Below, one piece after another: positions 6,933 to 12,667 of a DNA stretch of 12,667 bases. A program made the translations under genes and the position numbers. Origin of the DNA: UBA830 sp036339975. Lineage in GTDB: Bacteria > Pseudomonadota > Alphaproteobacteria > MPNO01 > UBA830. The notes beneath the pieces are model-generated. The model was not told the origin of the DNA. It saw only the letters and a list, made by a program, of their open reading frames with translations, and searched no databases. The DNA lies in contig JAYYZV010000080.1 in assembly GCA_036339975.1 (NCBI GenBank), forward strand, positions 1 through 12,667. Direction: 5' to 3'. Positions within the stretch are counted from its first letter, which is position 1; each line of letters starts with the position of its first letter.

Positions 6933-8648
6933 TCACCGAGCCATAGTTCCGTCGTCGAGAACAACATTCACGATCGCCGTGCGACCGCCTTCTACCACCT
7001 CCTGCGCTTCTTTTAGTGCGTCCGGAAGGTCGGCCAATTTATCGATCCGGCAGCCGTGAAACCCAAACGGGGCGCCAAGTTTGGCATAGTCTAGTTCGGT
7101 GATCGTATGGCCGACTGATGTGTTGTGTTCTGCCGCGACGCCATCGGGATAATAGGCGTGATGCTCCTTGCGCATCGCAGAGTAGCCGCCGTTGTTAAAA
7201 ACGATGATCAACAGCGGCAGATCCTTGTGTTTTGAAAGTGCCAAGCTCTGCACCACTGGATTGTACATAAACGATCCGTCGCCGATGACCGAAACAACGA
7301 AGCGATCTTTCATCGCCAGCTTGGCGCCTAGCGCGAGACCCAGCCCCTGCCCTAGCCCACCAGACGGAACACTAAAGAACGCCTGGGGCCCTTGGAATGC
7401 GAGATGACGGACGATAATTGGTCGATGAGTGATCGTTTCGTCGATATAGACAGCATCGTCGGGTAAGACATCGCCCAACGTCGCACACAGACCGACCGGC
7501 GTGATCACATCCATGGCAAGTGCCTCGTCTTCAAGGCGTTTTTTACCAGCGACAAGATCTTCATGCGCGGCAGACCATTTTTTATGCCGCCTGGCCACTG
7601 TCGTATTGTCCACAGCCCTCTCTCGGATTACTGCTACCAAGGACTGCAGCGTCGCGACGGCATCACCCTCCAAAAAAACGTCAGCCTGCAGGCTCTGATG
7701 CACCATGTGGGGACGAAACGGCGTCTCGTCAATATTAACAATCTTCGCCTTCGATGGCTTGGCACTAGGGGGCGTCCACGGCGCGCGGGCGCGCAACGTC
7801 AGAACGACATCGCAGTCGTGCAGATATTCTGGCTCGCCCATTCCCTGGTACATCGAGTGGTCCTTGGGAAAATTTGTAAAATCAAGCCAGCGGCATTCGG
7901 AAACTGGAATCGCCAGAAGTTCCGCTAGTTCAATCGTCGCAGCGTAGCCAGCGGGGTCGCGGCCAATTGACTCAGCTACAATAGCCGGGTTCTCTGAGTT
8001 AAGGAGCATGTCGGCGACCGCTTCGATATCAGCGTTCGGCGGCATCGGTTTTGGGGCTGGTGGAACCTCGCGGGGGTTCTGCGGTGGCGTCCAGTCGTGG
8101 AGCATCGTTTCGATAGGCACCGACATGTAAACCGGTCCAGCGGGCGATCGCTGCGCCATTTCGCCGGCACGGATAAGCTGCTCGTGCAATGTATGAGGAC
8201 TACTGATGGGCTGCGACCACTTGGTAATGCGGTCGACCAAGCTGGACGGACCTCCGACCACAGACAGCACACCGTGCCACTGCGGCCCCGGCTCGAAGCC
8301 TTCCTGTTCGCTATAGGTCTGAGATTCACCGGAAACAACCACCATCGGCAGCCCCGCCCGGTTAGCAGCATCGATCCCCATGGACCCCTGTAGCAATCCA
8401 ACACCGGTGTGCAGCATGACAGCTTGCATGCGTCCCGTCATCGCCGTGTAGCCCATTGCAAGATTAACGGCCAGGGTTTCGTGGGCGCAGCTGAGATACT
8501 CCGGCCCTTCAGACTTTTCCTCATCCTGCCGCGCGAAGGCTTCCCAGACGGAGCCCCACTCGGATCCCGGCGAGGCCATCACGTAATCGACGTCGAGCCG
8601 GCGAAAAGCCTCGACTATTGCCTCACCGCCGTCCATGTAATTTTTCAT
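6933..8648 (-). CDS. Thiamine diphosphate-dependent enzyme, acetolactate synthase (IlvB)-like
   Basis: 571 residues in the three-domain layout of the acetolactate synthase/benzoylformate decarboxylase superfamily. Seen: the activating glutamate in CAHETLAVNLAMGY (Glu57) of the N-terminal PYR domain; a central domain with NIDETPFRP (305-313); and the C-terminal PP domain with the diphosphate/Mg motif GDGS (456-459), ending at NNGGY (485-489). The family length is normal. These enzymes decarboxylate or ligate 2-keto acids through a TPP carbanion. The sequence does not say which acid, and no small regulatory subunit (ilvH) is nearby, arguing against a biosynthetic acetolactate synthase. The start follows GAGGAG by ten bases; ATG at 8636 (Met5) is a less likely start. 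Two glutathione transferases lie upstream on the same strand, 232 bases away, and a possible leader peptide lies in that gap. Confidence 0.9.
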   Translation of the reverse strand: MKNYMDGGEAIVEAFRRLDVDYVMASPGSEWGSVWEAFARQDEEKSEGPEYLSCAHETLAVNLAMGYTAMTGRMQAVMLHTGVGLLQGSMGIDAANRAGLPMVVVSGESQTYSEQEGFEPGPQWHGVLSVVGGPSSLVDRITKWSQPISSPHTLHEQLIRAGEMAQRSPAGPVYMSVPIETMLHDWTPPQNPREVPPAPKPMPPNADIEAVADMLLNSENPAIVAESIGRDPAGYAATIELAELLAIPVSECRWLDFTNFPKDHSMYQGMGEPEYLHDCDVVLTLRARAPWTPPSAKPSKAKIVNIDETPFRPHMVHQSLQADVFLEGDAVATLQSLVAVIRERAVDNTTVARRHKKWSAAHEDLVAGKKRLEDEALAMDVITPVGLCATLGDVLPDDAVYIDETITHRPIIVRHLAFQGPQAFFSVPSGGLGQGLGLALGAKLAMKDRFVVSVIGDGSFMYNPVVQSLALSKHKDLPLLIIVFNNGGYSAMRKEHHAYYPDGVAAEHNTSVGHTITELDYAKLGAPFGFHGCRIDKLADLPDALKEAQEVVEGGRTAIVNVVLDDGTMAR

Positions 8649-8694
8649 GATCCGGTATCTCCTCTGCGACCCCCAGCGAGCCAGAGCGTCAAGT

Positions 8695-8754
8695 CTATAG
8701 TGCCGGGAACACTCGGGAAAGACAGGCTGAAAATATAAAGCTTCGGAACGCCAT
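8695..8754 (-). CDS. Possible 19-residue leader peptide upstream of the TPP enzyme
   Basis: On the minus strand AAGGAGGAG (8765-8757) is a near-perfect ribosome binding site. It precedes an ATG at 8754 (or a GTG at 8757 in the same frame) that opens 19 codons, MAFRSFIFSACLSRVFPAL, ending at TAG 8697-8695, 46 bases before the TPP enzyme. It is not in frame with that enzyme. The strong site on so short a frame suggests a leader or regulatory peptide. It shows no run of branched-chain codons like the classic ilv leaders. The spacing is tight (4 bases from AGGAGG) and it may be untranslated. Confidence 0.3.
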   Translation of the reverse strand: MAFRSFIFSACLSRVFPAL

Positions 8755-8865
8755 CACTCCTCCTTGCTACAACGATAGGCGTTCTATTCGGCATACCCAA
8801 CCGTATCCCTCGGTTCCGCGCCCGTCATACGCACTAGGGCTCGTATTGATACCTCGCGATAGCAA

Positions 8866-8887
8866 GGTTTAAGCTCAAGCCTAAACC
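8866..8887 (-). terminator. Hairpin over the stop codon of the distal glutathione transferase
   Basis: GGTTTA (8866-8871) pairs with TAAACC (8882-8887); inside, GCT (8873-8875) pairs with AGC (8878-8880), interrupted by one A-C mismatch. The structure covers the TAG stop of the gene ending at 8881. No T-run follows on the minus strand. It may slow transcription or protect the 3' end before the separate TPP gene. Confidence 0.3.
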
Positions 8888-9534
8888 GCGATTTCTTCGC
8901 GCGTCGGTATGTCCATTCCGCGCCGTACCGCAGGTCGCTCTCGGATATCATCGTACCAGCGCCGCAAATTAGGCATCTCGTCCAGATCGATCTGGAACCA
9001 TCTATGCAGGGCTATCCAGGGGAAGTTCGCGATATCGGCGATTGAATAATCACCGCCGGCGAGATAGACATTTCCGGACAAATGTTGGTCCATTACCGCA
9101 CATAAGCGCCGTACTTCGTCGCCGTAGCGCTCGCCGCAATAGGCGATGTCTCGAGGCGCGGCCGCTTCGTCGAGTTGGTGCAGGAAATGGAACGCCTGGC
9201 CGAAATTGGGGCCCACGCCACCGATCTGCCACATCAGCCACTCGATGGATGCCCAACAGCCGTCACTATTTTTAGGTATGAATTGGCCGGTTTTGTCCGC
9301 CAGATACAATAGAATTGCGCCGGATTCGAACATCGACAACGGACGCCCTTCCGGGCCTTCCGCGTCGACAATGGCAGGAATACGGCCGTTCGGGCTAATG
9401 GCTAAAAAGTCGGGTGCGTGCTGTTCACCTGCGGTGATGTCGACGACATGAGGTTTGTACGTCAGCCCGCATTCCTCAAGCATGACTGAAACCTTGCGAC
9501 CGTTCGACGTACGATAGGTATAGAGATGTATCAT
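8881..9534 (-). CDS. Glutathione S-transferase family protein, YfcG-like (copy 2)
   Basis: 217 residues with the thioredoxin-like N-domain and all-helical C-domain of glutathione transferases. The start YTYRTSNGRKV places Thr9 and Asn11 where the Nu-class enzyme YfcG has its glutathione-contact residues. NGRIPAI (49-55) carries the cis-proline and FESGAILLYLA (69-79) the glutathione-binding Glu-Ser pair. ADIANFPW sits at the N-capping position of the C-domain. YfcG-type proteins act as glutathione-dependent disulfide reductases or peroxidases rather than classic conjugating enzymes. It follows a related paralogue by 34 bases, probably in one transcript. No clear ribosome binding site precedes its ATG, because the spacer is a GC-rich pentamer repeat. 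Its substrate is unknown. Confidence 0.9.
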   Translation of the reverse strand: MIHLYTYRTSNGRKVSVMLEECGLTYKPHVVDITAGEQHAPDFLAISPNGRIPAIVDAEGPEGRPLSMFESGAILLYLADKTGQFIPKNSDGCWASIEWLMWQIGGVGPNFGQAFHFLHQLDEAAAPRDIAYCGERYGDEVRRLCAVMDQHLSGNVYLAGGDYSIADIANFPWIALHRWFQIDLDEMPNLRRWYDDIRERPAVRRGMDIPTREEIAV

Positions 9535-9543
9535 GGGTAGGCC

Positions 9544-9568
9544 GTTGCGTTGCGGTGCGGTGCGGCGT
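9544..9568. repeat. Pentamer tandem repeat in the spacer between the two glutathione transferase genes
   Basis: On the plus strand two GTTGC units are followed by two GGTGC units and a partial GGCG, filling most of the 34-base spacer. Such a short, slippage-prone array could change the spacing between the genes, and it replaces the ribosome binding site expected here. Confidence 0.5.
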
Positions 9569-10294
9569 TTACTCCGCCACCGTACCCTGCGACGACTGGG
9601 TCTTACCGTACATCATCTCCCAGCCCTTGTCGGTAAAGGTGTTATCCTTGCGCCGTTGGTCTTTAAGCGTTTCCAGCGCAGCAAGAACCTGCGGACGATC
9701 CCACATTTTATCTCGCCAGCGCATTAAGTTAGGAAACTTATCTGCGTCAACGCCCTGTTTCACCGGATCGCGCAACCAAGGCATGATCGCCATGTCGGCG
9801 ATCGTGTATTCATCGGCAGCAATCCAATCGCGGCCTTCTAGCCGACGATCGATCACGCCATAGATACGCGTTCCCTCATTTACATAGCGATTCTGTGCGT
9901 ACTCCAGACGTTCCTTGGGCTCGCGTTCCGGCGCATAGGCGTTGAAGTGATGGCATTGGCCAAGCATTGGGCCAACCGATCCCATCTGGAACATCAGCCA
10001 CTGTAGCACGTCGTACTTCTTTCGCGAGTCCGTGGGCAGAAATTTACCAAACTTTTCACCAAGATAAATCAAGCAGGCAGCGGATTCGAACACCGAAATC
10101 GACTCTCCGCCGGGCCCGTCCGGATCGACGATCGCCGGCATCTTGTTGTTTGGGCTAATCTTGAGAAAATCCGGCTTGAACTGGTCACCCTCCTGAATAT
10201 TGATCGGAATGATATTATGCGCGATCTCTGCTTCGTGGAGCATGATGTGCACCTTGTGCCCGTTGGGCGTGGGCCACGTATAGACGTCGATCAT
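9569..10294 (-). CDS. Glutathione S-transferase family protein, YfcG-like (copy 1)
   Basis: 241 residues from the ATG at 10294. The frame is open upstream to 10393, but the family start MIDVYTWPTPNGHKV begins here, GAGGAG lies nine bases before it, and Thr9/Asn11 then fall at the YfcG positions. Seen: NNKMPAIVD with the cis-proline, VFESAACLIYLGEKFG with the Glu-Ser pair, WLMFQMGSVGPMLGQ..HHF in helix 4-5, and ADMAIMPW in the C-domain. The stretch GSVGPMLGQ with the following HHFN closely resembles E. coli YfcG as recalled. It likely works as a glutathione-linked disulfide or peroxide reductase in the cytoplasm. A longer tail (about 25 residues past the conserved core) is unlike the second copy. 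It lies 108 bases after gatB. Confidence 0.92.
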   Translation of the reverse strand: MIDVYTWPTPNGHKVHIMLHEAEIAHNIIPINIQEGDQFKPDFLKISPNNKMPAIVDPDGPGGESISVFESAACLIYLGEKFGKFLPTDSRKKYDVLQWLMFQMGSVGPMLGQCHHFNAYAPEREPKERLEYAQNRYVNEGTRIYGVIDRRLEGRDWIAADEYTIADMAIMPWLRDPVKQGVDADKFPNLMRWRDKMWDRPQVLAALETLKDQRRKDNTFTDKGWEMMYGKTQSSQGTVAE

Positions 10295-10369
10295 CTGGGG
10301 ATTCTCCTCAGGATATATTGTGCTCCGCATCTTAACCGTCACGAAACTTAACGCGAAGAGCCGCGGCTG

Positions 10370-10401
10370 AAAAAACGCCGAAAATTTATGCAAAATGGGC
10401 G
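10370..10401 (-). terminator. Possible terminator after gatB
   Basis: Just past the gatB stop the minus strand has CGCC pairing with GGCG (complements of 10401-10398 and 10379-10376), followed by six T (10375-10370). The stem is only four pairs with a long loop, so it is weak. A perfect palindrome AGCCGCGGCT (10359-10368) follows and may add structure. Confidence 0.25.
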
Positions 10402-10402
10402 G

Positions 10403-11854
10403 TTAGCCTTCCAATTTTTTCCGGAGCATCTGGTTGACTACCTGCGGATTGGCCTTGCCCTCTGTCGCCTTCATGACTTGACCGACGAACCAACCGAGGA
10501 CCTTTTCGTTTCCACCTTTATATTGTTCGACCTGCGCGGTACCGGCAGAGATGGCTTCGTCGACCGCGACTTCAATCGCACCAATGTCAGTGACCTGTTG
10601 CATATCCCGTTCTTTAACGATCTTTTCCGGATCGTCGCCTGTTTCAAACATGATATCGAATACGTCCTTTGCCAGTCGGTTGGACACCGTGCCGTCGCCG
10701 ATCAGATCAACCAACCCTCCAAGCTGAGCGGCTGAAACGGGGGATGCCACGATGTTGGTATCGGCGCGGTTCAGCGCACCAAATAATTCACCCATAACCC
10801 AATTGGCGACAACCTTGGCGTCACGCCCTCTAGCGACCTCTTCGAAAAATTCGGCGGTTTCGCGTTCGGCGACCAACGTACCGGCGTTGATGACGCTGAG
10901 TCCGTAATCATCCATAAATCGGTGTTTTTTCTGATCGGGTAGTTCCGGCAGGGTTTCACTGATCGCATCCACCCAGCTTTGCTCAAATTCCAGCGGCAAC
11001 AGATCCGGGTCGGGGAAATAGCGGTAATCGTGGGCTTCTTCCTTAGATCTCATTGACCGCGTCTCACCGCGGTCGGGATCAAACAGCCGGGTTTCCTGAT
11101 CAACATCGTTACCGTCCTCGAGAAGCCCAATCTGCCGGCGCGCCTCGTATTCTATCGCCTGTCGGATAAAGCGGATAGAATTGACATTCTTGATTTCAGC
11201 GCGGACGCCTAAATCATCGCCGGGCTTGCGGACCGAGACGTTGACATCCGCCCTCATGGAACCTTCCTGCATATTCCCGTCGCAGGTGCCAAGATAACGC
11301 AGGATAGAGCGTATTTTCTCAACATAGGCCCCGGCTTCCTCAGCCGAACGCATGTCGGGTTCTGACACGATCTCCATCAGCGCAACGCCGGAACGGTTGA
11401 GGTCGACCAGCGTCTTGCGCGGGTCCTGATCGTGAATGGACTTGCCGGCATCCTGCTCCAGGTGCAGCCGTGTTATGCCAATAGTCTGGCTCGACCCATC
11501 TTCCAGATCGATCTCGATTTTGCCCTTACCGACTATGGGGGCGAGATACTGGGAGATCTGATAGCCCTGCGGAAGATCGGGATAGAAGTAGTTCTTGCGG
11601 TCGAAGGTCGATTTCAGATGAACCTCGGCATTTAATCCAAGCCCCGTGCGCACCGCCTGTTCCACCGCCTTCTCGTTGATCACTGGCAACATGCCAGGCA
11701 TCGCGGCATCTACCAACGATACCTGCGTGTTGGGTTCGGCGCCGAATTTGGTCGACGCGCCGGAAAACAGTTTCGATTTCGACATTACCTGAGCATGAAC
11801 TTCCAATCCGATCACGACCTCCCAGTCGCCGGTGCGGCCCTGTATTAGAGACAT
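10403..11854 (-). CDS. gatB: Aspartyl/glutamyl-tRNA amidotransferase subunit B
   Basis: A full-length 483-residue GatB. With GatA and GatC it converts Glu-tRNA(Gln), and often Asp-tRNA(Asn), to the amide; GatB holds the tRNA and activates the carboxyl group with ATP. Seen: the start VVIGLEVHAQV (13-23); FDRKNYFYPDLPQGYQISQY (84-103); HLEQDAGKS (131-139); and the family signature LVDLNRSGVALMEI (149-162), followed by SEPD. The C-terminal YqeY-like tail is present up to NQMLRKKLEG. GGGGAG precedes the ATG by nine bases and lies inside the end of the upstream small gene, so the two are probably coupled. gatC is not in the window. Its presence implies that the organism lacks a direct GlnRS or AsnRS, or uses both routes. 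Confidence 0.98.
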   Translation of the reverse strand: MSLIQGRTGDWEVVIGLEVHAQVMSKSKLFSGASTKFGAEPNTQVSLVDAAMPGMLPVINEKAVEQAVRTGLGLNAEVHLKSTFDRKNYFYPDLPQGYQISQYLAPIVGKGKIEIDLEDGSSQTIGITRLHLEQDAGKSIHDQDPRKTLVDLNRSGVALMEIVSEPDMRSAEEAGAYVEKIRSILRYLGTCDGNMQEGSMRADVNVSVRKPGDDLGVRAEIKNVNSIRFIRQAIEYEARRQIGLLEDGNDVDQETRLFDPDRGETRSMRSKEEAHDYRYFPDPDLLPLEFEQSWVDAISETLPELPDQKKHRFMDDYGLSVINAGTLVAERETAEFFEEVARGRDAKVVANWVMGELFGALNRADTNIVASPVSAAQLGGLVDLIGDGTVSNRLAKDVFDIMFETGDDPEKIVKERDMQQVTDIGAIEVAVDEAISAGTAQVEQYKGGNEKVLGWFVGQVMKATEGKANPQVVNQMLRKKLEG

Positions 11855-11858
11855 AATT

Positions 11859-12176
11859 TCAGACTCCCCTCATCAGCCAAGCAACGAACAGCGTCAGCAG
11901 CGCGTAGGCGCAGGATCGGAACAGATACAGCCGTCCCATGCGAAACCAGTATCCGCGGGTCTCCGTCACGCCCCTCTCCGGCTCTGTCAGGCGGGATCGC
12001 ATCCTATCGAATTTTTCCCAAGTCAGCCGGTACATTTCGTACATCGGCCAGGCCTGTACCCCGGCGCAAACAGCGAAAACCGCAAGTACGCCCTGATTGG
12101 TGAACAAAAATACCTTCCAGCCGATCAGCCCCAGACTGATATGGATTAGGATGTACCAGACCGATTGCATCTGCAT
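11859..12176 (-). CDS. Small three-helix membrane protein between gatA and gatB
   Basis: 105 residues from ATG 12176, chosen because GAGG lies eight bases before it and because earlier starts in the frame would overlap gatA deeply with no hydrophobic content. Hydrophobic segments: about 5-25 (WYILIHISLGLIGWKVFLF), 28-45 and 82-102. Between the second and third lies a charged loop (TWEKFDRMRSRLTEPERG). No known family is recognised. It begins 10 bases after gatA stops and ends 4 bases before gatB starts, so it is embedded in the amidotransferase operon. Nothing suggests a direct role in transamidation; it may be a lineage-specific insertion that keeps the reading order. Confidence 0.72.
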   Translation of the reverse strand: MQMQSVWYILIHISLGLIGWKVFLFTNQGVLAVFAVCAGVQAWPMYEMYRLTWEKFDRMRSRLTEPERGVTETRGYWFRMGRLYLFRSCAYALLTLFVAWLMRGV

Positions 12177-12186
12177 TTGCGCAGCC

Positions 12187-12667
12187 TCATCCCCGGTCCG
12201 GCCGGCCCTTAAATTCGGCGGCGTCTTCCAGCGCCTGTGCCGCACGGAACATGGTTTCCTCGTCAAATGCTCTGCCAATAAGTTGCAATCCGAGCGGTAG
12301 ACCCTCGCCAGACAACCCAGCCGGCACCGAAATCGCTGGCAGCCCGGCCAACGAAGCGGGAACTGTCAGAACATCATTGAGGTACATCGCAATAGGATCA
12401 TCGGATTTTTCTCCCATTGTGAACGCAGCACCCGGCGTAGTCGGGGTCATGATTACGTCGCAGGTCTCGTAGGCATCGCTGAAATTTTTCGCGATTAGAG
12501 CACGAACCTTCTGCGCCTTCAGGTAATAGGCATCGTAATAGCCAGACGACAGCGCGTAAGTGCCTATTAGAATTCGACGACGAACTTCCGGCCCGAACCC
12601 AGCGGCACGGGTATTTTCGTACAACGTGGTCAGATTCTCGCCGTCTTTGCGTTGGCCGTACCGCACC
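12187..12667 (-). CDS. gatA: Aspartyl/glutamyl-tRNA amidotransferase subunit A, C-terminal part
   Basis: The frame enters from the right edge and ends at TGA 12189-12187, giving about 159 residues of the C-terminal part of the amidase. Seen: VRYGQR near the edge, RRILIGTYALSSGYYDAYY typical of GatA, DVIMTPTTPG, YLNDVLTVPASLAGLPAISVPAG and LPLGLQLIGRAFDEE. The Lys-Ser-Ser catalytic triad lies upstream, outside the window. GatA releases ammonia from glutamine and passes it to GatB. It is followed after 10 bases by a small membrane protein gene and then gatB. A GTG at 12666 is an internal codon, not the gene start. Confidence 0.97.
   Translation of the reverse strand, partial: VRYGQRKDGENLTTLYENTRAAGFGPEVRRRILIGTYALSSGYYDAYYLKAQKVRALIAKNFSDAYETCDVIMTPTTPGAAFTMGEKSDDPIAMYLNDVLTVPASLAGLPAISVPAGLSGEGLPLGLQLIGRAFDEETMFRAAQALEDAAEFKGRPDRG

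Noticed and set aside
10359..10368. AGCCGCGGCT palindrome as an operator for the glutathione transferases
   Set aside because: A single 10-base palindrome with no second copy at their start or elsewhere nearby; more likely part of structure after gatB.
10295..10393. 33-residue N-terminal extension of the first glutathione transferase
   Set aside because: The family start, a GAGGAG site and the Thr9/Asn11 positions all place the start at 10294.
12177..12278. 34-residue extension of the small membrane protein into gatA
   Set aside because: It would overlap gatA by about 90 bases, has no hydrophobic or family content, and a better ribosome binding site serves 12176.
1..12667. CRISPR array, insertion sequence, integrase or phage genes
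   Set aside because: No regularly spaced repeats, terminal inverted repeats with a transposase, or recombinase motifs were seen.

Overview
The window looks like chromosomal DNA of an alphaproteobacterium, perhaps Rhodospirillales-like. The reasons are a gatA/gatB pair (transamidation route to Gln-tRNA or Asn-tRNA), tandem YfcG-type glutathione transferases, an ilvB-like TPP enzyme, a flavin-dependent luciferase-like monooxygenase and moderately high GC. The lineage is inferred from gene content and style; no marker gene fixes it. No integrase, transposase, CRISPR array or replication origin is visible.

Layout. (a) 1-1876, minus strand: a threonine-synthase-type PLP enzyme whose end overlaps the start of a luciferase-like flavin oxidoreductase that runs off the left edge. 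(b) 1877-2518: a 642-base gap with no convincing gene, containing AT-rich inverted repeats and promoter-like hexamers. (c) 2519-5759, plus strand: a compact three-gene operon with overlapping starts. It encodes a 75-residue exported or membrane protein with a YVDPGSGS motif, a fusion of a kinase-like domain with a SAM methyltransferase, and a five-helix membrane enzyme of the alkaline phosphatase/sulfatase superfamily resembling phosphoethanolamine or phosphoglycerol transferases. (d) 5927-6016, minus strand: tRNA-Ser(GCU) with encoded CCA. (e) 6259-6816, plus strand: an AT-richer gene for a secreted three-repeat beta-trefoil (ricin-lectin-like) protein. (f) 6933-12667, minus strand: gatA (partial), a small membrane protein, gatB, two YfcG-like glutathione transferases, then a TPP-dependent acetolactate-synthase-like enzyme preceded by a possible 19-residue leader peptide.

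How the genes may work together. The tail of the minus-strand block makes the GatCAB amidotransferase; the small membrane protein between gatA and gatB is unexpected. The two glutathione transferases and the TPP enzyme may belong to detoxification or carbon-carbon lyase metabolism, but no substrate can be read from the sequence. The least ordinary part is the operon at 2519-5759. Its tight coupling suggests one envelope-modification pathway: a cytoplasmic kinase/methyltransferase acting on a glycan or lipid-linked group, and a periplasmic transferase adding a phospho-group to it. That scheme is inference. The operon is also bracketed by the tRNA-Ser 3' end and a short partial copy of it near 2030, which hints at, but does not prove, past tRNA-targeted insertion.
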